Notes under the pieces: generated by a model
The model's input: the letters and a program-made list of their open reading frames with translations, nothing else
What the model was told of the DNA's origin: nothing
Databases searched by the model: none
Assembly: GCA_964537685.1 (NCBI GenBank)
Contig: CAZICM010000011.1
Coordinates: forward strand, 141,280-205,279
Direction of reading: 5' to 3'
Origin: CAZICM01 sp964537685
GTDB taxonomy: Bacteria; Myxococcota_A; Polyangia; Polyangiales; Polyangiaceae
DNA: 64,000 nucleotides
In this document: positions 33,654 to 41,962 of the stretch, in pieces
Layout of the letters: each line of letters opens with the position of its first letter
Position numbering within the stretch: position 1 is the stretch's first letter
Made by a program: the position numbers and the translations under genes

Positions 33654-34187
33654 ATGAATTCAGCGTCGGTTTCGGTGAGCATACGCCCATGGCAAGAAGA
33701 AGATGCCGGGTCTCTCGCGCAATTGGCAAATGATCGGCGTATTTGGCTAAATCTAAGAGATGCATTCCCTCATCCTTACGGAATCGCGGATGGGCGCGCC
33801 TTTATTCAAATGGCCCGGCAAATGAAGCCTCAAACGTATTTTGCTATTGAAGCCGGCGGCCAGTTGGCGGGAGGCATTGGCTATACGCTGCGCACGGATG
33901 TGGAGCGCATTGGGGCCGAAGTGGGCTATTGGATAGGGGCTCCATTTTGGGGGCAAGGCGTAGCCACATCTGCTTTACGCCTCGTAACGGCCCATGCCTT
34001 TGGTACTCATTCCGAGCTCAGGCGATTATATGCCTTGCCTTTTGCGACGAATCTTGCGTCGGCTCGGGTGCTTGAAAAAGCTGGATATACCCTGGAGGGG
34101 ATATTGCGAAAGAGCGCGCTCAAAGACGGCAAGGTATTGGATCAGCGGATGTACTCGATACTGAGCGATGAGTACACGAGAGCGTAG
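33654..34187 (+). CDS. GNAT acetyltransferase, RimJ/RimL type
   Basis: From the ATG at 33654 the 177-residue protein shows the GNAT order: IRPWQEEDAGSLAQLAND, AEVGYWIGAPFWGQGVATSAL (acetyl-CoA loop, Q/RGxGxA-like), and NLASARVLEKAGYTLEG, typical of RimJ/RimL and antibiotic or small-molecule acetyltransferases. Substrate unknown. A perfect TTGACA lies at 33619-33624, but no good -10 follows at normal spacing. The frame extends to 33600; those 18 residues look non-coding. Confidence 0.9.
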   Translation: MNSASVSVSIRPWQEEDAGSLAQLANDRRIWLNLRDAFPHPYGIADGRAFIQMARQMKPQTYFAIEAGGQLAGGIGYTLRTDVERIGAEVGYWIGAPFWGQGVATSALRLVTAHAFGTHSELRRLYALPFATNLASARVLEKAGYTLEGILRKSALKDGKVLDQRMYSILSDEYTRA

Positions 34188-34219
34188 GATAAGGTTCAGA
34201 AAGGCAAGGTAAGAAGACA

Positions 34220-34609
34220 ATGAGTGAGAAAAGGGTAGCCCCTGCGAGCATTGATGCATATATCGCTGGATTTCCCATGGAAATTCAGACGATACTACAA
34301 GCCATCCGAGAGACCATCCGGAAGGCGGCTCCGGAGGCCAAAGAGAAAATTAGCTATCAAATCCCTACCTTTGAGCTACAGGGGAACTTGGTTCATTTCG
34401 CGGCTTTTCAGAAACATATAGGTTTTTATCCCCCGGTTCGAAGCGATCAGCAACTTTTGGACGAGCTGGCTGTGTACGCGGGCGAAAAGGGCAATCTCCA
34501 GTTTCCCCTCGACCAGCCCATTCCTTACGAGCTGATCACCAGGATTGTAAAGGTCCGCATTCAAGAGAACGCAGACTTAGCGGCGGCGAAGAAGAAAAAG
34601 AAGAAGTAA
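34220..34609 (+). CDS. DUF1801 family protein (YdhG/frataxin-like fold)
   Basis: This 129-residue protein matches DUF1801: IDAYIAGFPMEIQTIL, an ISYQIPTFELQGNLVHFAAFQKHIGFYP core and PYELITRIVKVR. Relatives are called iron chaperone or frataxin-like, but function is not settled. The tail is a run of Lys residues (AAAKKKKKK). It follows the GNAT gene by 32 bases and is probably cotranscribed. The region beyond is degenerate. Confidence 0.85.
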   Translation: MSEKRVAPASIDAYIAGFPMEIQTILQAIRETIRKAAPEAKEKISYQIPTFELQGNLVHFAAFQKHIGFYPPVRSDQQLLDELAVYAGEKGNLQFPLDQPIPYELITRIVKVRIQENADLAAAKKKKKK

Positions 34610-34662
34610 GCGATCGATTTTGGTGGTGCAATCCCTTTGCGCAACCTCAGCCATTGGCAAAT

Positions 34663-34698
34663 GGATGCATGCAATTCTTTGCATCCTATGAAATTGCA
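34663..34698. other. Two overlapping alternative hairpins
   Basis: GGATGCA (34663-34669) pairs with TGCATCC (34680-34686), and TGCAATT (34670-34676) pairs with AATTGCA (34692-34698). The stems interlock, so only one can form. This could be a remnant of a mobile element end or a 3' structure of the DUF1801 transcript. Confidence 0.35.
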
Positions 34699-34739
34699 CT
34701 GACTTTGGCCAGTCATCTCCTAAGAAATACCCTTGCAAA

Positions 34740-35817
34740 TGAGCCATTCATGGCCCTTGGACGGACGGCACGGTAGTTGCGTACGCTGTCTTCACCAGCC
34801 GCTATTCTGGGGAAAGTGGATCTATTATGCAAACGCCTCTAACACGAACATGGGTAGTATTGATCCTTGCTATTGGACTGAGCGATCTGATGGGAGTGGT
34901 TCATCAAGAACGCTTTTGGGATTGGATGGTTAGTATTTCGGACGGCAGCGCGGTGGAAAGCCTAGGTGCGGACAGCGTCACGATTTCTTCAGGGCCCGCA
35001 AACCTGTGTCCTGAGTTTCGGCAATGCCATCGTATGGACATAAACTTATGCTTTTCGGTGTATTTGAATAGCAAGGATGTGGATTGGGATGGAGGGGTGG
35101 ATAGGTGTTGTTGATGCATTGCCGGGAAAATGTTTGTTTTGCCTGAACAAGGGCACGGTTATTGCTGGCCATCCCGGCAGTAATTGCATACGGAGTTACA
35201 CAATCATGACACGGCCTGCTTTTTATCAATATCATCGCATCCGGCATCTATTCCTCGCGGCAAGTCCGTCGGGTCAGCAGCGGATTGCTTATCAACCAAC
35301 GAGAGCGATTAAAAAAGGCGTTTCTCGCTCAAAGCCAAATCATTCCTCCCAGCTTCGCGAGCATTTTCTGTCCCATCACAAAGATATAACGGAGCAATTG
35401 GCTCAAACCGCATCGGCACTGGCGGGGGATTTTTCGGGTGTGCCCATTGTGGTGACGGGCCGGTATATGGGATTGGGGCAAGAATGAAGCCCGTCGTTTG
35501 CTAGATAATTGGGGCTATTTGCCGCTTGCGATCCGTCTTGCAGCCGCACGCTTGAGGCGCTGCGGAATGAACAGCTCTCTCGCTTCTACAGCCATGTATG
35601 GGAGAATTTAAGCCTCAAGTATCAAGATCACGCGATGCTTGCGCATGTTGATAGGGACAGAAGCGATATCTGGCGGCTGGGCCCTCATGCGGTTTTGGGT
35701 CTTGCTTTGGAATGGCTGTGATTGGAGCGCTGGACGAGCGCGCCTACGAGGATTTTTTGTATCAAGCCCTGATGTATTCTACGGCGAGACGACCACCACC
35801 CCTGGAATCGGGTTAGC
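34740..35817 (+). pseudogene. Decayed gene with NB-ARC-like fragment
   Basis: About 1.1 kb between the DUF1801 gene and the minus-strand lipoprotein holds only broken frames: pieces at 34827-35114, 35077-35487 and 35509-35721, none with a ribosome site. Across the stop at 35485 a second frame continues with EARRLLDNWGYLPLAIRLAAARL-type sequence (from about 35486), the GLPLAL segment of NB-ARC/STAND ATPases. I read this as a frame-shifted, decayed ATPase or regulator gene. No intact function is expected. The other fragments are not recognised. Confidence 0.5.
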
Positions 35818-35846
35818 CCCAAACTGAGTGGTTCCTTTTAATGCGT

Positions 35847-36350
35847 TTATTGCGGGACAATCATCAGATTCCCATCCAGATCACAATGGGCTACATCAAC
35901 CCACCCATCTTTAGTACATAGGAAAAAGTCAAGACAATCCGTTAGGCATGCGCTGCTAATACAGACTTCAGCGGCGCTTGCTGGACAATCTGGACTCTGT
36001 AAGTCGGGTGTACAGCCGCTCACCTCGTTGCTTCGATCAAAGGTCACCGTCGCGCATCCACCCGCGCCCGCCCCGCCTGCACCCGTACCACCCGCCCCGC
36101 CTCCTCCTCCAAACGAAGGACACGCCTCCGTCAATATCCACGTTCCGCCCGCGCAGTCATAAAGCGCTGCACACAGGGGATCGTCACATGTGCCTCCTCG
36201 GCCAAGCGGACATCCATCGAGCGGTATTTGTCCACAGAGCTCCGGCTCGGCCGAGCCTCCGCATCCCGCAGCGAACAATACGCTGCCCAGTGAGCCCACC
36301 GCGCAAAGCGCGAGAGGCAAGGACAAGAGCACCAAAAATCGTCGTTTCAT
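35847..36350 (-). CDS. Cys- and Gly-rich lipoprotein
   Basis: The 167-residue product starts MKRRF, has a hydrophobic helix and lipobox FAAGC, and then three Cys-rich blocks separated by a GGGGGAGGTGAGGAGAGG linker, typical of Polyangiales surface lipoproteins. About 15 Cys could form disulfides. No catalytic motif. It is divergent from the AgmX-like gene across 25 bases, so promoters must be very short or overlap coding sequence. Confidence 0.75.
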   Translation of the reverse strand: MKRRFLVLLSLPLALCAVGSLGSVLFAAGCGGSAEPELCGQIPLDGCPLGRGGTCDDPLCAALYDCAGGTWILTEACPSFGGGGGAGGTGAGGAGAGGCATVTFDRSNEVSGCTPDLQSPDCPASAAEVCISSACLTDCLDFFLCTKDGWVDVAHCDLDGNLMIVPQ

Positions 36351-36375
36351 AGGCGACTAAATTACACTCTCCAGC

Positions 36376-37026
36376 ATGCGTGCATGCACAACTGCCAACG
36401 CGATCGCTCTTGGACTCGTTCTCGCGATCGCCTCGTTCGCCGCCTGTGGCGGTTCCAATTCGTCGACGCAAAGCTCTCAGCCCCAGGGTGCCGCCAGCAC
36501 TGCGCCGGACGAGACGAAAGCCGGTACAACCGGCACAGAAACAGGTGCTGCTAAGCCTTCTGAGACGGTTGCGCCCTCCGAAACGGCGGCAGCCAAAACA
36601 GCAGCCAAACAGCCTGAATCAGCAGCGGATTGCAAAGAGATCCAAAGCGTGATCGTCAATGAGCCGCCCGACAGCGCGGTGCCCATGAACAACGCGACGG
36701 CGCCGAATGCCGATGCAGGTGTGGTCAGCGATCGCCTCTCGCCTCTCGCCTCGCTGATGAAATCGAACCGCGACAAATTCAGATGCTGTTTCGATTTGTG
36801 GGGCCGCAAAAATCCGGGAGGCGCGGGCCGTGTGGCGCTGCGGCTCAAGCTCGATCCAGAAGGCAAGCTGACGAGTTCTGAGATCGTCGCGAAGGACACC
36901 ACTGTCACCGCGTCCGAAGTGCACGCATGCATGCTGGAGGTCGCCAAAGTGCTGCCCTATCCAAAGTCTCAATCGGGCAAAGAAACCACCTACACCCATC
37001 CCTTTGATTTCAAAGCGCGCCACTAA
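36376..37026 (+). CDS. AgmX/PglI C-terminal domain lipoprotein
   Basis: The 216-residue protein has a signal peptide ending in SFAAC (Cys24), a Ser/Thr/Ala/Glu-rich linker (to about residue 85) and a C-terminal AgmX/PglI domain (about 125-215): KFRCCFDLWGRKNP, GRVALRLKLDPEGKL and MLEVAKVLPYP. The domain resembles TonB C-terminal folds; AgmX proteins in myxobacteria are linked to gliding motility and envelope assembly. The Cys pair at the start of the domain is conserved in the family. It precedes an unknown 517-residue gene by three bases. Confidence 0.85.
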   Translation: MRACTTANAIALGLVLAIASFAACGGSNSSTQSSQPQGAASTAPDETKAGTTGTETGAAKPSETVAPSETAAAKTAAKQPESAADCKEIQSVIVNEPPDSAVPMNNATAPNADAGVVSDRLSPLASLMKSNRDKFRCCFDLWGRKNPGGAGRVALRLKLDPEGKLTSSEIVAKDTTVTASEVHACMLEVAKVLPYPKSQSGKETTYTHPFDFKARH

Positions 37027-37029
37027 ACG

Positions 37030-38583
37030 GTGAGCACACCCGGCCCTCTATCGCCCTTCGTTACGGCTTCGCAGGGCCGCAGTGTGTACGCCGAGCTCTT
37101 GCGCGATACGCGCGGCCTTTCGCACGATGCGCTCAAGCTTCGCGAACAGTGGTATGCCGCGCTTCCGCTTTCCCACAAAGCCGATGTGCTGTTTGAACTG
37201 GAGATGCTCTTAAAGGGCATCGCCAGTTTCGGAAGCCCTCGCAATCACTCCCGCGGAACAGAGCAGGAACGCATTTCGGCGCGCAATTTCGCTTCGCATC
37301 TGCGCTGTGTGCGGGAAGGTATTTCGCGCGCGCTTGAGCTGATCGATTTGCTCTTGCCACAGAGCAAGACAAGGCCGCGGCGCTGCATCCCCAAGAGCGT
37401 CGATTCCCATACAGCGCCCGAGCCAGCGCTTGCCGCTCTAAAGAGCGAGCTCCAAAACCATTCGCGCATCGCAGATGGATTGCTCAAGCCCGGCCACATT
37501 TCGTTTCGCCTCTACGCGGCGTTCGTATCCGTCACCGCGGATGGCATCGCGCGCAATCCTTTCTTCAACCCATCGCCCGCGCTTGAGTTCTGTCCTGAGT
37601 ACGACCGCATCGCATCGGCGCAGATGCTCGGTGTGCTGCGCGGCCTCGAACAAAGCCGCATTCAGTACTTCGCGGTGCTGACATCGCTCTCTCTGTTCCG
37701 GGGACTGCGCTGCCTCGCGCTGCTCTCTTCGATGAGTGAGCGCGAGCGCTGGTCGGACAGCTTGGGCTTTTTGATTTTGGCCGTGATCCGAAATGATATG
37801 CGGCTTCTGGAAGCGCATATTCGGACGCACATTGGCGAAGGGCTCGCGCGGGAACTTCAGCACGATGTGATGGCGGTGGCCGCGGCAGACATCTTCGCGC
37901 GCTTTGAAGATCTGCTTCTGCAGCATCAGAAACTCTCTTCGGAACGCGAGATTTTTATTTCGCTCACACTCGGTCTCGGCATGGAGCTCCGGCATGTATT
38001 TCTGCGCGAGATACCTTCGCCCAGCGATGCCTTCGTGCACGAGAATCTGCGCGCGGTTCTTCAAGGCATCGTCCAGCGGCTCATGCCCGCGTTTCAAAAT
38101 GCGCTTCTATTTTTGGGCCGATCGCTTGGAGCAAAAATCGATGAGCAAGATATGTTTCCAGGGCCTGAACACAGGCTTTTGCGGCTCATCAGGCTTCGCC
38201 GCGATGTTTGGATGTTCGCCCAAATTCTCCGCGCCTTCTCGAGCAAGGCCCGGCATGCCGACGCCATCGTCGATCGATGGACAGCGCCCGCGGCATTCTC
38301 ATTTGTGCGCGACTTCTGGCTGTACTTCCGCGCGCTCGGCTACCCGCTTTTATGGATCGCCGGCTACCCCCGCGCCGATGCTTTTTTGAATGCGGTGCGG
38401 TCGCTCAAATCGGCCGATTTTGTCAGCCGCGATCGCATGGAGTCGGCCATTTTGGAGTGCGAGAATTTCTACGCCTTCCTCAAGCGCATGTTCGATCAGC
38501 TCTCGCGCAGCGAAGCGCTTGCCGGCATTCCCTTCGACAGGCGCGAGGCAGCCCGCACGCTCCGCCACTATGTGACCGGCTGA
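37030..38583 (+). CDS. Hypothetical 517-residue helical protein
   Basis: The protein starts at GTG 37030, three bases after the AgmX-like stop, so the two are cotranscribed. It is mostly alpha-helical with no domain I recognise; there is no signal peptide, though a WLYFRALGYPLLWIAGYP stretch near residue 440 is mildly hydrophobic. It lacks catalytic motifs. Its end overlaps the convergent transporter gene by 16 bases. It may be lineage-specific to myxobacteria, but this could not be checked. Confidence 0.75.
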   Translation: MSTPGPLSPFVTASQGRSVYAELLRDTRGLSHDALKLREQWYAALPLSHKADVLFELEMLLKGIASFGSPRNHSRGTEQERISARNFASHLRCVREGISRALELIDLLLPQSKTRPRRCIPKSVDSHTAPEPALAALKSELQNHSRIADGLLKPGHISFRLYAAFVSVTADGIARNPFFNPSPALEFCPEYDRIASAQMLGVLRGLEQSRIQYFAVLTSLSLFRGLRCLALLSSMSERERWSDSLGFLILAVIRNDMRLLEAHIRTHIGEGLARELQHDVMAVAAADIFARFEDLLLQHQKLSSEREIFISLTLGLGMELRHVFLREIPSPSDAFVHENLRAVLQGIVQRLMPAFQNALLFLGRSLGAKIDEQDMFPGPEHRLLRLIRLRRDVWMFAQILRAFSSKARHADAIVDRWTAPAAFSFVRDFWLYFRALGYPLLWIAGYPRADAFLNAVRSLKSADFVSRDRMESAILECENFYAFLKRMFDQLSRSEALAGIPFDRREAARTLRHYVTG

Positions 38584-39818
38584 GCAGCTTCCCCGCTGCG
38601 CTTTGCCGCATGCGTTCCCATCCACCACAAGAGCGCCGAAAGGCCGAGCGAGACAGGCAGCGTATACAAGCCGATTTGAAGCCCCTTTGCGCCTTGGCAA
38701 TACGCGCGCGGATCTGAAAATGCATCGCTCACGGTGCCGATCAAAATGGGCGACAGCAGATCTCCGAGCGCGTGAATGGCGAAGATGCTCACGGCCATCG
38801 CGTTTGCGCGAATTGCGGGAGGCACCGATTGAAGCGTGGCCGTGTTGATCGGCGCGACGCTGAGAAACACACAGATTTCGCATAAAGCCAGCGCTCCGAT
38901 CACAAGCTCTGCGGTTGGCATCATCACGGCGGCGAGCGCAAAGGGAGTGCCTAAAATGGATGACCACGCGCAGATACGAAGCGCCGTGCGGACTTGATCA
39001 TTGCTCTTCACGCGATCGCCGATAAAGCCGCCCAGCGCTGTACCGACGAAGCCCGTGATCACCGTGACAGCGCCGAAGATGCTCGATGCGGTGCTCAGCT
39101 CAAAGCAATGTTTGCGGTACAAAAAAGGCACGACCCACGCCGTAAAACCGCCGAGCGCGAAGGTCTGCGCGATATAGCCGGCCACCGTAAAGAGATAACG
39201 GGGCGATCGAAGGAGCGTGCGATACGCTTGAAAAAACGATGTTCCGTCGCGCGATTCGGTTCGCTTTGGTTCGTGGATGAGCAGTGAGAGCAGCGCAAAC
39301 AAAACGCCTGGAAGACCCGCGAGAAAGAATGCCGTGCGATAGCCGTAGTGCGCTTCGAGCTGGCCTCCGACAATAAATCCAAGCGCCGAACCGATGGGCG
39401 TGGCCGAATAAAACACAGCCAATAAACGGTTCTTTACGTTGGTCTCGGCGATGTCATCGATAATGGTCGGACTGATCGAGGCATAGCTGGCCTCGCCGAT
39501 GCCCACGAAAATACGCGCCGCGATTAAGGGCGCGAAACTCTCCGCGGCTCCAGAAAGCGCCGTCGCCGCCGACCAGAGCAGAATTCCTCCACAGATAAGC
39601 CCCTTGCGCTGGAAGCGATCGCCGAGCCAGCCAAATAAAGGGCTCGTGACCATATAGCCGACCATAAAGGCGCTTAAGACCCAGCTCAGCCGCCCATCGT
39701 CCAGCTTTAATTGCTCTTGAATTCGTGTACCAACGGCCGCGACAACGTAACGATCAAAGTAATTTAAAAGGTTGATCGTCGTGAGCAGGCTGACGATGAA
39801 GTAGCGATTGCGTATCAC
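38568..39818 (-). CDS. MFS transporter, Spns (spinster-like) type
   Basis: A 416-residue, 12-span major facilitator protein. The Spns group is shown by LLNYFDRYVVAA in the first helix, the loop GWLGDRFQRKG (MFS motif A) and GIGEASYASISPTIIDD in helix 4-5. Spns relatives export lysolipids, sphingolipids or sugars; bacterial substrates are unknown. The 12 segments are evenly spaced and the length is normal. A hairpin at 39858-39885 lies just upstream and probably ends the H1-like transcript before this gene. Confidence 0.9.
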   Translation of the reverse strand: MIRNRYFIVSLLTTINLLNYFDRYVVAAVGTRIQEQLKLDDGRLSWVLSAFMVGYMVTSPLFGWLGDRFQRKGLICGGILLWSAATALSGAAESFAPLIAARIFVGIGEASYASISPTIIDDIAETNVKNRLLAVFYSATPIGSALGFIVGGQLEAHYGYRTAFFLAGLPGVLFALLSLLIHEPKRTESRDGTSFFQAYRTLLRSPRYLFTVAGYIAQTFALGGFTAWVVPFLYRKHCFELSTASSIFGAVTVITGFVGTALGGFIGDRVKSNDQVRTALRICAWSSILGTPFALAAVMMPTAELVIGALALCEICVFLSVAPINTATLQSVPPAIRANAMAVSIFAIHALGDLLSPILIGTVSDAFSDPRAYCQGAKGLQIGLYTLPVSLGLSALLWWMGTHAAKRSGEAAQPVT

Positions 39819-40145
39819 CGGCCCAGCTTATGCGAATTGCGCGTACAAAAAGCGAAACGGGCAGGCATTCGAAAATACCTGCCCGTTCCGTTTCCGTTAG
39901 GGCACAAAAACCAGCCTCAATCTGCGCTTGTACGCCCCACGGTGCTTGAACCTAAATCGCGGGACGCACACAAACGCCTGTTGATGCAGGTTATTGTCAC
40001 AGGACCGCCAAAGCGGACGCTGAAGACGAGTGAATATCCGCTCAATTTGGCCGAAATACCTTAAAACATCGAGAACCGGCCAACATCACCGCTTCTCAGG
40101 TTCAGCCAAATTCAGCGAAATGAGATACCCGAAGATACGGGGGTC
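39819..40145. other. 327-base gap between H1-like and transporter genes
   Basis: No gene is supported here. It contains the hairpin at 39858-39885 and an 8-bp inverted repeat AATTTGGC (40044-40051) / GCCAAATT (40105-40112). The remainder presumably holds the H1-like gene's 3' region and the transporter's promoter, which I could not locate. Confidence 0.6.
39858..39885 (-). terminator. Rho-independent terminator for the H1-like transcript
   Basis: CGGGCAGG (39858-39865) and CCTGCCCG (39878-39885) form a perfect 8-bp stem with a 12-base loop. Read on the minus strand it is followed by TTTCGCTTTTTG, a T-rich tail. Confidence 0.6.
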
Positions 40146-40526
40146 CTATTCCTCTTCGCTGGAGGGCGACGACTGCGCCTGAGACGAAGAAGCGGACTTC
40201 TTGCTCCTTGAAGAAGCGGACTTCTTCGGAGCAGCCGCCTTCTTGGGTGCGCTCTTGGCAGCGCTCTTGCTTGCGCTCTTCGCCGCCGGCTTGGCCGCCG
40301 GCTTCGCCTTGCGCTTCGCCGGAGCGGCGGCCTTCTTCTTCGCAACCGTTTTCTTTGCGGGTTTCTTGGCCGCTGTGGTGCGCTTTACCGCGGCCTTTTT
40401 CACCGTCTTCTTGGCTGCCGGCTTCTTGGCAGTCTTTCCCGCCTTGCTGGCCGTTGTCTTTTTTACGGTCTTCTTCGCCGGCTTCTTGGCAGGCTTCTTC
40501 GCACTCGTCTTCCTCGTGGTGGCCAT
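40146..40526 (-). CDS. Histone H1-like Lys/Ala-rich DNA-binding protein
   Basis: The 126-residue protein is almost entirely Lys, Ala, Thr, Pro and Ser in KKPAKK/KKTVKK-type repeats, like eukaryotic H1 tails and the HC1/HC2 or AlgP families in bacteria. An acidic SSPSSEEE tail ends it. Such proteins bind DNA non-specifically and compact the nucleoid or change with growth phase. AGGAGGG seven bases before the ATG is a strong ribosome site, suggesting abundant product. No folded domain. Confidence 0.88.
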   Translation of the reverse strand: MATTRKTSAKKPAKKPAKKTVKKTTASKAGKTAKKPAAKKTVKKAAVKRTTAAKKPAKKTVAKKKAAAPAKRKAKPAAKPAAKSASKSAAKSAPKKAAAPKKSASSRSKKSASSSQAQSSPSSEEE

Positions 40527-40587
40527 CTGTAGACCCTCCTAAAATTGGCAGCCTTGCTTAGTTCCACTTCCAATCACGGCGAGCTGT

Positions 40588-40603
40588 GAGAACACACGTT
40601 CTC
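40588..40603. promoter_or_regulatory. Palindrome GAGAAC-N4-GTTCTC upstream of the H1-like gene
   Basis: Perfect 6-bp arms around ACAC. The core GAAC-N4-GTTC matches the LexA box of Gram-positive bacteria rather than the published Myxococcus LexA site. A competing GGCGAG/CTCGCC pair (40578-40583, 40601-40606) overlaps it. It lies 62-77 bases upstream of the H1-like start, a suitable operator position. Confidence 0.4.
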
Positions 40604-40676
40604 GCCATTAACTGGTGGAGCAAAGGCAACAGATGTTGCAAGACCTATATTGCCATGCATGGTGATGGTCAAGGAA

Positions 40677-40715
40677 TTTCTTGCAAGGGTCCTTGCGCTC
40701 AAGAAATCGTTCTTG
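40677..40715. other. Mutually exclusive hairpins
   Basis: TTTCTTG (40677-40683) can pair with CAAGAAA (40700-40706), enclosing a GCAAGG/CCTTGC stem (40683-40688/40691-40696); alternatively CAAGAA (40700-40705) pairs with TTCTTG (40710-40715). The shared arm makes this switch-like. Confidence 0.35.
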
Positions 40716-40904
40716 TCATGCCCAGGGAGTTCGGGTGGTGGCATACAACTCGTCGCTTTGCGGGCGTTTCAGCCCTGTCGGAACGCATTTTCAGCACTGA
40801 TAAATCAGAAAGTGCAGAATATTTATTCAAAACCCCCATAGATTTTAATTGACAAGCACATTTTTTTTCTTCCTAGCGGCTGAAAAGGACAGTTCTTCAG
40901 GGCG

Positions 40905-41141
40905 ATGGGCGGTGGAAGCGATTCAACCGCGTGCAATCGGCGCCCATACGGCATGCATGGCCGGACAGCGGGAAGAGGCTTGTGCACTTGCGGGGCTTGG
41001 GCGTACCGTCCGCGCAGGGCACGCAAACCAGATCTGCGCGGGCTTTGCGGGTATGAAGTCCGCGAAGATACCCGTGAAGACGAAGAAACGATTGCTGTAG
41101 AGACAGCGAAAGACAGCATGGAGGAGCTCGGAAACTTATGA
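40905..41141 (+). CDS. Small Cys-containing acidic protein upstream of the OmpA lipoprotein
   Basis: A 78-residue frame with a Cys-x-Cys (LCTCGAW), a third Cys (GLCGYEV) and a strongly acidic C-terminal part (EVREDTREDEET). No family is recognised. I keep it because its TGA overlaps the OmpA gene's ATG as ATGA, an arrangement repeated at four other gene borders in this window. The upstream half looks less convincing, so the true start may be internal (an ATG at 40953). Confidence 0.42.
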   Translation: MGGGSDSTACNRRPYGMHGRTAGRGLCTCGAWAYRPRRARKPDLRGLCGYEVREDTREDEETIAVETAKDSMEELGNL

Positions 41142-41962
41142 CCCTTCGTCGTACAACCTACTGGCTGATGCTTGGAGTCGCGCTGCTCACCGGCTCGAGC
41201 TCACTCGGGTGCGGCTACTCGGAGGACGAGTGGCAGGCGAAGCTAAAAGAGATCGAGGCGCTGAATCAGCAGCTCTCGCAAGAGCGCGATCAGAACAAGA
41301 AGGCGCAGAAAGAGCTGAGCGACGCGCAGGCGCAAATCGAACAGCTTAAAGCGCAGCTCAAGGCGGCGGGCGTTGATATCTCGAATCTCAACGCGAACCT
41401 TGCGGAGCAGGCGAGGGCGCTCGAGGAATACAAGAAGCGCGCCGAGCAATTTGAGCAGATCAAAAAGCGGTTTGAACTGCTCCGGGACAAGCTGCAGGCG
41501 CTGACGAAACTCGGTCTGAAAGTGACCGTGCGCAACAACCGGATGGTGATTCAGTTGCCGGGCGACGTGCTCTTCGATTCGGGCAAAGAGACGCTCAAGC
41601 AAGAGGGCAAAGATATTTTGCTGAAGGTTGCGGAAGCGATCCGCAACGACTCGGGCTTGAACACCCGTACCTATCAGGTGGCAGGACACACCGACAACGC
41701 GCCGCTTGCGGGCGGTAAGTACAAAGATAACTGGGGCCTATCGGTGATGCGCGCCCGCGAAGTGCTGGTCTACTTGATCGATCCGCTGGAGAAGGGCGGA
41801 GGCGGGCTGAATGTGAACAAGTGGAGCGCCGTGGGCTATGGCGATACCGATCCCGTGAGGAGCAACGATTCGCCGGAAAACAAGCAAGCAAACCGGCGCT
41901 GTGAAATTCAAGTCGTGCCCAACGTCGAAGAAATGCTCGACCTGAATGCCTTGACGCAGTAG
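41138..41962 (+). CDS. OmpA family lipoprotein with coiled coil
   Basis: The 274-residue protein has a signal peptide with lipobox SSLGC (Cys25), a long coiled coil (about 32-125, ALNQQLSQERDQNKKAQ-type heptads) and an OmpA peptidoglycan-binding domain (about 130-262): VLFDSGKETLKQEGKDIL, VAGHTDNAPL, NWGLSVMRAREVLVYL and NRRCEIQV, with the conserved Asp and Arg that bind diaminopimelate. It should tether the outer membrane to the cell wall. A GGAGGAG ribosome site precedes the ATG. Confidence 0.92.
   Translation: MTLRRTTYWLMLGVALLTGSSSLGCGYSEDEWQAKLKEIEALNQQLSQERDQNKKAQKELSDAQAQIEQLKAQLKAAGVDISNLNANLAEQARALEEYKKRAEQFEQIKKRFELLRDKLQALTKLGLKVTVRNNRMVIQLPGDVLFDSGKETLKQEGKDILLKVAEAIRNDSGLNTRTYQVAGHTDNAPLAGGKYKDNWGLSVMRAREVLVYLIDPLEKGGGGLNVNKWSAVGYGDTDPVRSNDSPENKQANRRCEIQVVPNVEEMLDLNALTQ

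Larger units (their letters stand above)
40527..40904. other. 378-base upstream region of the H1-like gene with structured repeats
   Basis: No gene is supported. It contains the palindrome at 40588-40603 and the hairpin set at 40677-40715, plus an AT-rich stretch near 40800-40870 that could promote the gene pair to the right. Confidence 0.5.
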
